A stretch of DNA of 59,558 nt from an uncultured Clostridium sp. GTDB taxonomy: Bacteria > Bacillota > Clostridia > TANB77 > CAG-508. Under the pieces are notes generated by a model. That model did no database searches. It worked only from the letters and a program-made list of their open reading frames with translations, and had not been told where the DNA came from. The stretch's first letter is position 1, and each line of letters opens with the position of its first letter. The position numbers and the translations under genes are program-made. Positions 7,411 through 15,859 of this stretch are shown one piece after another. The stretch spans positions 1 through 59,558 of the forward strand of contig CAMMTN010000010.1 of the NCBI GenBank assembly GCA_946499885.1, given 5' to 3'.

Positions 7411-9690
7411 CTATAAACCGCTCTGTTCTATTGTTTGAATCCCCAATATATGCCTTTGTATTAACAAGCAATCTACTGAACTTGGATTTTTTCCATTCTT
7501 TCTAATATTGGCTGCTTTAATAAATACTCCTTCAAATTTCTTTATTTCTAATATATGTCTTTGAAGTACTAATAAATCTACACTATTTATTTTTCCATCT
7601 CCATTTACATCTCCATACATTATTACATTATATTCAATTACAAGTTTATCATTATCAAATATTTTTATACTAGCACCGGTTCCTACTAAGGTATTTCCTT
7701 CAATTTTTTGTCCACTATAATTATATATTTCTACTGCGTAATTTGTTTGTATTTTATTTAATATTTTATCTACTGTATTATTTGAATTTTCAAGTCCAGT
7801 AATTTCATTTCCATTTACATTTAAACTTTCGTCTATTAGAATTTCTCCTTCTTCTAATTTTCTTATAACTGTTACTTGAACTTTTTTACTAATTTCTCCT
7901 TCTTCTGATGATACTATTATATTAGTATTTCCCTCTGCTATTCCTGTTATATTGCCATTTTCATCTACTGTTGCTATTTTTTCATTTTCAGTTTTATAAT
8001 TTATGTTCTTATTATTTGCATCTTCTGGCAAAATGCTAGCATTTATTTTATACTTTCCTTCAACTTGAACTGTGCAGCTTTGCACCCCTACTAAAACATC
8101 AGTCACAGGGCTATATACATTAATAGTTATAGAACTTGTTACACCATTGTTTGCCTTTGCCGTAATTGTTGCAGTTCCCGAACTTAAACCTAATATATAT
8201 CCATCAGTACTTATACTTGCAACTCCTATATTAGTTGATGAATATTTTAAGGTTCTATCTACTGCATCAGATGGAGATATACTTACCTTTAGCTTTACTT
8301 TTTCTCCTTTATTTATAGTAGTTTTATCTAAAGATAATTCTATTTTTTCTACTTCTATATCTGGAGCTTCTTTAACATAAGTTTGGAATACATATCCAAC
8401 CATACCGTTTGAAAGTTTTACTCTATCCCATAATTCTCCGCTTTGCTTTCCTTTTGCAATTCTTGTCATTTGAGTTCCTGAAGCTAAACTAGTTAAAACT
8501 TCATAAGATGTACCCGGTCCTGTTCTTACATTTAAAGTAGTTTCCACATTTGCATATACTTTTGTGTTATCTGATGAGAAATCAGATGAAGATATAGCAG
8601 GACTTGTACATGGTAATTCTGGCATATTATTATATATTGGAATTATAAAAGACATAGGTGTATCTAATAAATTACTATTAGCATATCCATTATATATTAA
8701 TTTAGATTCACTATATGGTGCTAGCACATTTGTCATATACTGATGCCAAAATAATTCTCCACTTTGTGTATCATAAACATGGAATTTTTGAAGATATATT
8801 GAATTTTGCCCTAAATTAATATAACTAGAGCCAATAAACTTTGCTCCTCCTGTAATTGCTCTTTCTTTTGTATTCCATGGAATTAAATATTTTTCCTTTG
8901 TGGCAGAACTTGCACCTTTTCCATCTTTAGCATATTGAAGCCCATTTTTTATTGCTCCCATTGGTTCTGATGAGCTTGTTGCACCTATGTTATAGAAATT
9001 GTATAAACCTTCAAAACCACTTACAGTTCCACTTATTGAACTATGTGATAAAAATGGCCCTACCTCTTGCTTTATTCTTGATGCTAAGTGAAAGCTACTA
9101 ACTAAAGAAGTTTTTGCAGCAGAAAGTATTAATTCTGAATATTTTTTATCTGTTACAATATTACTTCCTGTACTTGTTTTATATTCAACTATTTTGTTAT
9201 AAAATTCTGTACCATATAGTATTTTTTCTATACTAGATAAAGTATTTGTTTGAGAATTATATGATAGTTCTTCAAATTGAAACACTCTAACATAATTTAT
9301 AAAATTTCTAAGATCCATAGCGAACTCCACAGCAGCCCTAGAAGAATCAACCCATCCGCTATCTACTTCAACATTATATTGTCCTGGTGTAGTATTTTTC
9401 CAGCTATCACTATATGATTTCGGAACTAAATTTTTACCAAATATATTTTCTTGATTTATAACATAGTTCCAATCCAAATTTGTATATAATGCCTTAAACT
9501 CCCAATTTGGGTACTGTTTCTTTAGTTCATCCACATATGGTTTTATGTTAGAAGGAAAAGTATCTGTTAAAGTCATCTGTCTTGTAAGCTGTTTTTCTCC
9601 CTTTACCTCACTAAAATATGAAATTAAAAAATATATAGCAGTTGCTAGAACTGCAATCATTAAAATATAAAAAATAATTTTTCTTTTCAT
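7411..9690 (-). CDS. GH73-type glucosaminidase with SH3b, two BIG2 and a dockerin
   Basis: A probable peptidoglycan hydrolase at the cell surface. Order of domains in 759 residues: N-terminal signal anchor (about 5-25), an N-terminal domain of unknown role, a glucosaminidase domain (about 185-300) with likely catalytic Glu209 in ASRIKQEVGP and the family motif YNFYNIGA, an SH3b domain (about 375-440, TLNVRTGPGTSYEVL), two bacterial Ig-like BIG2 domains (about 447-525 and 530-605) and a C-terminal type I dockerin (about 694-757). The first dockerin loop is canonical (GDVNGDGKINSVDLLVLQRH); in the second (AANIRKNGKNPSSVDCLLIQ) two calcium ligands are replaced. A dockerin on an autolysin beside cohesin-like proteins is notable. 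The ribosome binding site is AAGAGG. Confidence 0.85.
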   Translation of the reverse strand: MKRKIIFYILMIAVLATAIYFLISYFSEVKGEKQLTRQMTLTDTFPSNIKPYVDELKKQYPNWEFKALYTNLDWNYVINQENIFGKNLVPKSYSDSWKNTTPGQYNVEVDSGWVDSSRAAVEFAMDLRNFINYVRVFQFEELSYNSQTNTLSSIEKILYGTEFYNKIVEYKTSTGSNIVTDKKYSELILSAAKTSLVSSFHLASRIKQEVGPFLSHSSISGTVSGFEGLYNFYNIGATSSSEPMGAIKNGLQYAKDGKGASSATKEKYLIPWNTKERAITGGAKFIGSSYINLGQNSIYLQKFHVYDTQSGELFWHQYMTNVLAPYSESKLIYNGYANSNLLDTPMSFIIPIYNNMPELPCTSPAISSSDFSSDNTKVYANVETTLNVRTGPGTSYEVLTSLASGTQMTRIAKGKQSGELWDRVKLSNGMVGYVFQTYVKEAPDIEVEKIELSLDKTTINKGEKVKLKVSISPSDAVDRTLKYSSTNIGVASISTDGYILGLSSGTATITAKANNGVTSSITINVYSPVTDVLVGVQSCTVQVEGKYKINASILPEDANNKNINYKTENEKIATVDENGNITGIAEGNTNIIVSSEEGEISKKVQVTVIRKLEEGEILIDESLNVNGNEITGLENSNNTVDKILNKIQTNYAVEIYNYSGQKIEGNTLVGTGASIKIFDNDKLVIEYNVIMYGDVNGDGKINSVDLLVLQRHILEIKKFEGVFIKAANIRKNGKNPSSVDCLLIQRHILGIQTIEQSGL

Positions 9691-9758
9691 TAAAAACCTC
9701 TTATTAATATTTTGTATTTTTTCAATTTCAATGTTTCATCTTTTTAATAATACACTGA

Positions 9759-9889
9759 ATTGGTTGGAAAAAAATTAAATTTTGACTAGGAAAACAAGTT
9801 AGAAATTTATGAGACGTATTAATTTTAACATTGATTAAATTTCTAACGATGTTTGTGGGCGTCAAAATTGTAATTATTTTTCAACCAAC
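9759..9889. repeat. 130-bp imperfect palindrome between glucosaminidase and sortase genes
   Basis: Outer arms TTGGTTGGAAAAAAATTA and TAATTATTTTTCAACCAA continue as ATTTTGAC/GTCAAAAT and then GTTAGAAATTTA/TAAATTTCTAAC. The whole intergenic block folds as one hairpin and reaches into the last codons of the sortase gene. It resembles a non-autonomous (MITE-like) element. No coding capacity is visible. Confidence 0.65.
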
Positions 9890-10459
9890 CCTTGCCTTTA
9901 CTATAATCCTTTTACTCGAATAATCACTACATGTAATCAAAGTTATTTCTGTCTTTCCATTTGTATTTTGCTCTAATGGGCTATTATCTGTTGGTTTTAC
10001 TTTATATACATCATATACTTCATACTCTACTTGTCCATTTTTATTGTCTGTTAAATAAATTGTATCTCCTACTTCTAACTCTATAATATGGTTAAACATA
10101 TTTTCTTTATCATAATTATGCGCTGCTATACAGTAATTTCCAGTTTCATTTGGTTCTGGACCAAAATATTTAGTAGGACATATCCACATTGCATTTTCAT
10201 CATATTCTTCAAATACATAAGTTTCAAGATTTATTTTTGGTATTATTAGCTTTGCAGAAACTATATATCCTTTGTAAGCTGTTGTTATTTTTTCCATTTG
10301 AACTTTTTTATTTTCATTATTTTCTTCTGTTTCTTTTTCTTCTATAGTATCGCTTGGTCCATTTGATAACTTCATTTCTTTATAAATCCCATAAGACATT
10401 TTTCCTATTATTATGAAGATAACTAAAATAATTAATAGTTTTAAAATCTTTTTTATCAT
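9881..10459 (-). CDS. Sortase (class D/E-like transpeptidase)
   Basis: A membrane-anchored cysteine transpeptidase that joins LPXTG-type proteins to the cell wall. In 192 residues: N-terminal membrane helix (5-20), charged linker, then the sortase beta-barrel. The catalytic triad is visible as His114 (CIAAHNY), Cys177 in TLITC and Arg184 (SSKRIIV). The size and single N-terminal helix fit class D. It lies directly downstream of a gene whose product ends in LPKTG, its likely substrate. Ribosome binding site GGAAGGG. Confidence 0.9.
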   Translation of the reverse strand: MIKKILKLLIILVIFIIIGKMSYGIYKEMKLSNGPSDTIEEKETEENNENKKVQMEKITTAYKGYIVSAKLIIPKINLETYVFEEYDENAMWICPTKYFGPEPNETGNYCIAAHNYDKENMFNHIIELEVGDTIYLTDNKNGQVEYEVYDVYKVKPTDNSPLEQNTNGKTEITLITCSDYSSKRIIVKARVG

Positions 10460-10475
10460 TTTTCCCTTCCTATGT

Positions 10476-10554
10476 AAAATTTGTTACACTCACAGTATAT
10501 GCAAAATATTTATATTTCCATAAATTAATTTAAAATGTGACTGTAACAAATTTT
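10476..10554. repeat. 79-bp inverted-repeat spacer between LPXTG gene and sortase gene
   Basis: AAAATTTGTTACA and TGTAACAAATTTT form 13-bp perfect outer arms, extended by CACA/TGTG after a two-base mismatch. It fills the gap between the two genes and could act as a transcript-processing or partial termination signal. Confidence 0.55.
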
Positions 10555-10571
10555 TAATATTATATACTACA

Positions 10572-11654
10572 TTAGTCCTTTTTATTATTTTTAAGTGCTA
10601 AATATCCCGCACCTAATACTGCTATGGCAGTTATAATATACACATATTGTGTCATACCAGTTTTAGGTAGGTTTTCTGGTAATTCTTCTGTATTTGTTCC
10701 ATTATTATTTTGGTTATTAGTTCCTTCAGTTATTTCATTATTTGTATTATTGTTTGGCTTATTTTGTGTTTCATCATTTTCTTCATTATTAATTATCTCT
10801 TCATCTTTTACAGTTAAACTAATACTTTTTGTAGCAATTTCATCATTTCCACTATCTGCATCCAATAAGCTTACTTTTATTGAGTAATCTCCTATTTCAC
10901 TAAATAAACCTCTTATATCTAATATTTGTGCTACATCTTTTCCACCTAATTCATATCCATCAGGCTCTCCCCAACCATCTTGAATTAAGTCAATTTCTTG
11001 TCTTGTTCTTTCTGTTGCTAAAAGCTTTACTGTTGCACTATCTGATGGCTTTTTAGTTACTTCTACTTTCATTTTTACATTTTCATAATTTTTTCCCAAA
11101 CTAGATTCTGTAATTAATTCCATTTCTTTTTCTTCATTTACTATAATATTTCCATCATAATTTAATTTAATTGAATAATCTACATAGTTTGGTTCTACTG
11201 TAATACTTTTCTTTATTGGACTTGTTATATCATCATAATCTTGTGATGCATCTGAATTTGCAAGCCCTTCTGCTGTAATCGAAAAATCTGTAGGGTTTGT
11301 AGTTACTAAATCTGCTTTAGCTTTAAAAGTAACAGACATATTACTTCTTGGATTTGATCCTCCTGTACTATCATAATAAGTAACTCTTACTCTTGTGCCA
11401 TTATCATTTTCTGTACCACCTTCTGAGCTAACATATTCAAATATGTTTTTATCATATGCCACATCAAATGTATATGCACCAAGCTCAGTTCCAAATTCTA
11501 TATTAACTTTAACAGTTTCTCCAGGTGCAATTTTTTCTTGGCTTAAGTTCACAGTAACACTTCCTAATGGTATAGATGATGCATAAACATTTATTTGAAG
11601 TAGAAATAATATTAACATAAAAATAGTAATAAAGCTTAATACTTTTTTTATCAT
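10572..11654 (-). CDS. LPXTG-anchored protein with N-terminal cohesin-like domain
   Basis: A surface protein of 360 residues. Signal peptide (about 1-26), cohesin-like domain (about 28-150: SQEKIAPGETVKVNIEFG, GAYTFDVAYDKNIFEYVS, MSVTFKAKADL), a second beta domain (about 155-285), a Glu/Asn-rich wall-spanning linker and a sorting signal LPKTG, hydrophobic stretch and NNKKD tail. I place the start at the ATG at 11654, which has AAAGGTGAG upstream, rather than six codons earlier. Together with the sortase downstream, it should be covalently fixed to peptidoglycan. The cohesin-like fold and a dockerin enzyme two genes away suggest that it displays that enzyme. Confidence 0.8.
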   Translation of the reverse strand: MIKKVLSFITIFMLILFLLQINVYASSIPLGSVTVNLSQEKIAPGETVKVNIEFGTELGAYTFDVAYDKNIFEYVSSEGGTENDNGTRVRVTYYDSTGGSNPRSNMSVTFKAKADLVTTNPTDFSITAEGLANSDASQDYDDITSPIKKSITVEPNYVDYSIKLNYDGNIIVNEEKEMELITESSLGKNYENVKMKVEVTKKPSDSATVKLLATERTRQEIDLIQDGWGEPDGYELGGKDVAQILDIRGLFSEIGDYSIKVSLLDADSGNDEIATKSISLTVKDEEIINNEENDETQNKPNNNTNNEITEGTNNQNNNGTNTEELPENLPKTGMTQYVYIITAIAVLGAGYLALKNNKKD

Positions 11655-11781
11655 ATACTCACCTTTCTCCATTAATTTTTTAATATATTAAAAAAAATTG
11701 GTTTAATGGAACCTATATTTTTTTCAATATTATTATGTGATTTTTTTATTTTTTTATTTTGCCATTTTTTTGAATTTTGTT

Positions 11782-11897
11782 AAAAATGTGCCATTGGGGA
11801 CGTACACCTTTGGCTCATTTTAAAATTTAGTTTACATGTAAATATTTAAAATATAAAAAAATGAGCCAAAGGTGTACGTCCCCAATGGCACATTTTT
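11782..11897. repeat. REPIN-like palindrome with GGGGACGT core, copy 1
   Basis: Two inverted 40-base units (11782-11821 and 11858-11897) match perfectly and flank a 36-base AT-rich loop. Each unit holds GCCATTGGGGACGTACACC and TTTGGC. The same unit occurs at 19.4 kb, and a variant with different arms at 36.4 kb. The element sits past the ccdA stop and can act as its terminator. Paired inverted REP units of this kind are usually moved by RAYT (Y1-type) transposases; none is in this window. Confidence 0.85.
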
Positions 11898-11915
11898 TCT
11901 TCTCTTTATTTAATT

Positions 11916-12606
11916 TTAAAATCCTAAATAAAACATATAAAATGCAAATAATAAAATTATTATCCCCATAAAATATTTTAGATAATTACTAAATTTGCCA
12001 TATTTTTCACTTTTTGTTATTTTTTTTACTAATCCAATAGAAGTTCCAGTAATTACAACTAATATACTGTTTCCTATTGAGTATAGCAATAAAAGTAATA
12101 TTCCAAAAAATATATTACCACTTTGTCCTACTATTGCAAGTAAAACTACTAATATTGGAGTTGAACAAGGTGATGAAAAAATCCCTGCAAGTATTCCTGT
12201 TAAGAATGCTCCTATATATCCTTTTTTAGTATTTTTTGTATTTAAATATGTTGGCTTTATAAATGTAAATATTTCAAAAGTTTGAAGTGCCATAAGTACC
12301 ATAAGTATTCCTAAAACAATATACCACCAACCACCTATTATCCCGCATAATTCTACCAATTAATGCTGCAACTACTCCCAAAATTGTAAAAGTTATTGCC
12401 ATTCCTAGTGCAAATACTAATGATAATTTAAAAGCTTTTTTTGTTTCTTGAGCTCCTGTTCCTCCTACATACCCTATTATTAATGGAATAGTAGATAAAG
12501 AACATGGTGTAAATGCTGTTAGTATTCCTGCAATCAGTGAAATAATTGGTGCAATCCAAAAATTATTTTTTAATAATTCTGATAATGTTTCAAATATACT
12601 TGTCAT
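11916..12606 (-). CDS. ccdA: CcdA-family thiol-disulfide transporter, +1 frameshift at CGG
   Basis: A polytopic membrane protein that carries reducing equivalents from cytoplasmic thioredoxin to the outside. Two overlapping frames together give a 229-residue CcdA with both conserved cysteine motifs (FTPCSLSTIPL about 34-40 and SSPCSTPILV) and about six membrane helices. Frame 0 runs to codon 88, which is CGG (12345-12343); skipping its C gives GGG ATA ATA and continues in the correct frame to the stop. The total length, 691 bases, is one base too many. The gene lies just downstream of a membrane-anchored thioredoxin, its expected partner. It could be a pseudogene or a sequencing error, but the form of the shift matches priA and the DUF368 gene. 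Confidence 0.85.
12342..12345 (-). other. CGGG frameshift site in ccdA
   Basis: Minus-strand sequence ATT-ATG-C-GGG-ATA. The zero-frame codon after ATG is CGG. Removing the C restores the reading frame with a Gly codon GGG at the join. Confidence 0.85.
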
Positions 12607-12686
12607 TAATATTTCCTTTCCTTATAAATTATTTATAAATATTTAATATTAAGGAATAATCATCTTTGTTATAATTATTTACATTT

Positions 12687-13214
12687 TTATTTTTTCATTT
12701 GTTCTATTATATTAAGCATTTGAGATCTAGTTAAAATGCCTACATGCATAGTATATAAAGCATTTCCTTCATTATCTTTTACTATTTCAAATCCATCTAT
12801 ACTATTATCCTGTGGTATATATGGTGTTCCATCACTATTTATAAATATTTGAGTTGGAAGTAAGTTTATTTTGTATCCGTCTGTAGCATCTATGTTTTCA
12901 TCCACATCTACAATTCTAATTATGGCCTCCCCTTGTAATTCTTTATTTAATTTTACTAAATCTGGTTTCATCATATTACAGGGTGGACACCATTCTGCGC
13001 CAAAATCAATAATTATAGGCAAATTATATGATTTTAATTTTTCTACATCTAATTTTTCTGTAACATTTAAAGCAAAATCTTCATTTACATTTTCAACATT
13101 ATTTTCTAATAAATTCTGTTCATCATTTATTTTATTATTTTTTATAAACCATATTCCTAAGATTCCTAATGCAATTATTAGTATAATTATTATAGTTATT
13201 ATATTCTTTTTCAT
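12687..13214 (-). CDS. Membrane-anchored thioredoxin-like protein
   Basis: A 175-residue protein with an N-terminal membrane helix (about 5-22), a short acidic linker and a thioredoxin domain facing the cell exterior. The redox motif is WCPPC (about 75-79), followed by the cis-proline region LLPTQIF. It should reduce or isomerise disulfides in exported proteins and receive electrons through CcdA, encoded 80 bases downstream. Ribosome binding site GGGGG. The extra loop after the conserved beta strand (NSIDGFEIVKDNEGN) is longer than in cytoplasmic thioredoxins. Confidence 0.88.
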   Translation of the reverse strand: MKKNIITIIIILIIALGILGIWFIKNNKINDEQNLLENNVENVNEDFALNVTEKLDVEKLKSYNLPIIIDFGAEWCPPCNMMKPDLVKLNKELQGEAIIRIVDVDENIDATDGYKINLLPTQIFINSDGTPYIPQDNSIDGFEIVKDNEGNALYTMHVGILTRSQMLNIIEQMKK

Positions 13215-13228
13215 AAATCCCCCAGATT

Positions 13229-13915
13229 TTATATTAGTTTTCTTAAATGATTATATACCTCATAGGTAATTTCTACATCTTTAAGTCCTCTATGTGCACC
13301 CTCGTAGCTTACATTAAAATAATTAGCTAAAGTTCCTAATTTATAGTTAATACTATTAGGAACTAACTTTTTTGCCAAATACATAGTATCTATACGTTCA
13401 TTTTCTAAATTGTAGTTAATATATTTTTTGCATTTATCACATAAGAAGCCATAATCAAAATTCACATTATGACCTATTATTACATCATCTTCTACAAAAT
13501 CAACAAATTCTTTAAAAACTACACTAGGAAGTTTTCCATGTCTTAACATAGCATCTGTAATTCCTGTTAAATTCGTTATAAAAGGTGATAATCTTCTATT
13601 TATTTTAATTAATTCATTATATTCATCAACGATTTTATTTTCTTTTACCTTAATAGCCCCAATTTCTATTATTTCATCATTTATAGGTGAAAGTCCTGTA
13701 GTTTCAATATCAACTAATACATAATTATCAACAAAATTTAATGCTTTTTTGCTTTTTACATTAGTAGATACTTTACTTTTTACTTGCTCATTTTTTTTAC
13801 TTTTTTGTTCTAACATATCGAATGTAATTTGTGGATTTTCTGGTTTTCTTTTTACTTCTAATTCTTTTTGTTTCTTTCTTCTATTATTATTTATAAAAAT
13901 ATATTTGTTATACAT
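13229..13915 (-). CDS. DEDDh 3'-5' exonuclease (Pol III epsilon-like)
   Basis: A stand-alone exonuclease of the DnaQ/PolC-exonuclease family, 228 residues from the ATG at 13915, which has GGAG six bases upstream. The first 70 residues are basic and low in complexity. Exo motif I is VDIETTG (Asp and Glu ligands), motif II lies around IIGHNVNFDYGFL and motif III is HRGLKDVEITYEV with the catalytic His and Asp. It removes nucleotides from DNA 3' ends, in repair or as a proofreading accessory. Its exact role is unknown. Confidence 0.87.
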   Translation of the reverse strand: MYNKYIFINNNRRKKQKELEVKRKPENPQITFDMLEQKSKKNEQVKSKVSTNVKSKKALNFVDNYVLVDIETTGLSPINDEIIEIGAIKVKENKIVDEYNELIKINRRLSPFITNLTGITDAMLRHGKLPSVVFKEFVDFVEDDVIIGHNVNFDYGFLCDKCKKYINYNLENERIDTMYLAKKLVPNSINYKLGTLANYFNVSYEGAHRGLKDVEITYEVYNHLRKLI

Positions 13916-13982
13916 GTTTTTCTCCTTTTTTGTTTTCATTAAATTTTAACATATATATTAACATTTTTTCAAGTTTTTTTAC

Positions 13983-14696
13983 TTAATCTATAAATTCTTT
14001 TGAAAGTTTTCCGATTGCTTTTGTTTCAATTCTAGATACATAGGAACGTGAAATTCCCATGTCTTTTGCAATTTCCTGTTGAGTTTTTGGTTTTTTTCCA
14101 TTAAGTCCAAATCTTAACTCAATAATTGTTTTTTCTCTATCTTTTAGTACTTCTTTCATTTTTTTATATAATTTTTTTATTTTAAATTTTAAATCAACTT
14201 CTTCTTCTATACTTCTTTCATCATTTTCTAAAACTTCCTTAAGTGTTACTGTATTATCATCTTTATCTTTTCCTATTGAATCTTCTAAATATACCTCTGC
14301 TCCAAGTTTTTTTGTACTTCTTAAAAACATTAATATTTCATTATCTATACATCTTGCTACATATGTAGCAAGTCTTACTCCTTTTGTTGCTTCAAAACTA
14401 TTTATACCTTTTATCAGACCTATTGTACCTATTGAAATTAAATCATCTTGCTCAACTTTTGTTGTAGTATATTTCTTGCATACATGTGCGACTAATCTTA
14501 AATTTCTTTCTATTAAAATATTTCTTGCTTCCTCATCTCCATTTTTCATTAAATCTAAATATTTTCTTTCATCTTCTGCAGATAATGGCTCTGGAAATAG
14601 ATTATTACTTGATATATAACCTAACAAAAAAACTGCTGATTTAAAAAACTCAAAAAAAGTTAGGGCTCCTAGCCCTCCACATAGAGCTGTAAACAT
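13983..14696 (-). CDS. sigK: RNA polymerase sigma factor sigma-K (late mother cell)
   Basis: A sigma-70 family factor directing late mother-cell sporulation genes. The start at 14696 follows GGAGGTGCTTTT and gives 237 residues. A hydrophobic pro-sequence (about 1-35, GGLGALTFFEFFKSAVFLL) precedes NNLFPEPLSAEDERKYL, the conserved start of mature sigma-K. Region 2 (NLRLVAHVCKKY, DDLISIGTIGLIKGI, LATYVARCIDNEILMFLR) and region 4 (KTQQEIAKDMGISRSYVSRI) are intact. The gene is not interrupted by a skin element. The pro-sequence implies activation by membrane proteolysis as in Bacillus, although the protease is not in the window. Confidence 0.94.
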   Translation of the reverse strand: MFTALCGGLGALTFFEFFKSAVFLLGYISSNNLFPEPLSAEDERKYLDLMKNGDEEARNILIERNLRLVAHVCKKYTTTKVEQDDLISIGTIGLIKGINSFEATKGVRLATYVARCIDNEILMFLRSTKKLGAEVYLEDSIGKDKDDNTVTLKEVLENDERSIEEEVDLKFKIKKLYKKMKEVLKDREKTIIELRFGLNGKKPKTQQEIAKDMGISRSYVSRIETKAIGKLSKEFID

Positions 14697-14810
14697 AAAA
14701 GCACCTCCAATTTTCTTATACATAGATTATATGTAATTAAAAATCAAAAGTGCCTGACCTTATAATAAATATTTAAATTCATATTTTTTATTTTTGTACA
14801 TACAAATTTA

Positions 14811-15622
14811 ATGGTGATATTTTTGAAAAAATTAAAAGATTTTTTTATTGGAATATTATTAGGTGCAGGTGCTATTTTACCTGGAATTAGCAGTGGAGTT
14901 CTTTGTGTTATTTTTGGCATATATGATAAAATAGTAAATTCTATTTTTGGATTATTAAAAAACTTTAAACAGAATTTTTTATATTTATTTCCTATAGCAT
15001 TAGGTGGAGTTATTGGCATTTTCTCTGTTGGAAATATCTTAAAGATTTTGTTTAGTACTTATCCTGTTCAAACTAGTTTTTGTTTTATAGGATTAATTTT
15101 AGGAAGTGTACCTATATTGGTAAAAAAGGTAAATTCTGAGCATATTTTTAAATTAAAATATTTATTATTTGCAATTATTGCTTTCATTATTGGATATCTT
15201 TTAGTAATTTTGGAAAATAAATTAACTTTAAATAATAGTATTACTAATTTTTCATTTTCTTATTTAGTTTTTTCTGGTTTTTTAATGTCGATTGGAATTG
15301 TTGTACCTGGAGTAAGCAATACTTTAATTTTAATGTGCATGCGGAGTTTATAATACATATTTAACTGCTATTGCCACTTTAAATTTTAGCATTTTAATTC
15401 CTATGGGAATTGGAGTTATTCTAGGCTCAATAATATTTTTATTTGTTATAAAATTACTTCTAAAATATTTTTATATGCCTACTTATTATTCAATTATAGG
15501 ATTTACTTTGCGGAAGTATACTTGTTTTATATTCTCCAGTTCCATTTAACTTTACTGGCTTTGCATCCATTTTACTTTTAATATTAGGTTTTATTCTCGC
15601 TGGGAAATTAGAAAAAGTGTGA
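14811..15622 (+). CDS. DUF368 membrane protein with two +1 frameshifts at CGG
   Basis: A polytopic protein of the DUF368 family (PF04018), members of which have been linked to undecaprenyl-phosphate translocation. The N-terminal part carries the family motif GAGAILPGISSGVLCVIFGIYD, and the repeat half carries IVVPGVSNTLILM. The frame breaks at CGG (15342-15344) and again at CGG (15511-15513). Skipping the C each time gives MCM-GVYNTYLTAIATL and GFTL-GSILVLYSPV, and the product then runs to 269 residues, the usual size, ending AGKLEKV. The length, 812 bases, is exactly two bases over. Start by ATG 14811; no strong ribosome binding site is visible. A pseudogene is the alternative, but no other damage is seen. 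Confidence 0.83.
15342..15345 (+). other. CGGA frameshift site 1 in DUF368 gene
   Basis: TGC-ATG-C-GGA-GTT-TAT. The zero frame reads CGG AGT TTA then stop TAA within three codons. Skipping the C restores the DUF368 frame. Confidence 0.85.
15511..15514 (+). other. CGGA frameshift site 2 in DUF368 gene
   Basis: ACT-TTG-C-GGA-AGT-ATA. The zero-frame codon is again CGG and skipping the C restores the family sequence. Confidence 0.85.
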
Positions 15623-15649
15623 ATTATAAAGTTTTATTATAAGAAAATT

Positions 15650-15806
15650 GGACGTTAGCGAAAGCAGAGCTTTCGACGTCCACATGTGCAAAATTGCTTC
15701 ACAATTATTGCACGTATCAATGTAAATTAACTTTGTTGTATACGAAAAAAGTCGTTGAAAGTACTGAAATATCAAGTAAAAAGCTGATTTTTCCTATACA
15801 ATAATA
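15650..15806 (+). repeat. Dispersed structured repeat, copy A
   Basis: This block between the DUF368 gene and the U32 gene matches the reverse complement of 39388-39515 over about 130 bases. It contains the hairpin GTGCAAAATTG-CTTCA-CAATTATTGCAC, then a segment with inverted ends TTGTATAC ... TATACAA. A GGACGT ... ACGTCC hairpin precedes it. In copy B the first hairpin has different but still paired bases. No ORF is visible. It is either a MITE-like element or a structured RNA. Confidence 0.7.
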
Positions 15807-15859
15807 AAGTATGAGAATGTTGCTATTTAATTATTTAATAGCAACATTCACATACTTTC

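Noticed and set aside
14744-15019. 91-codon minus-strand ORF opposite the DUF368 gene
   Set aside because: It is antisense to the conserved DUF368 sequence and has no ribosome binding site.
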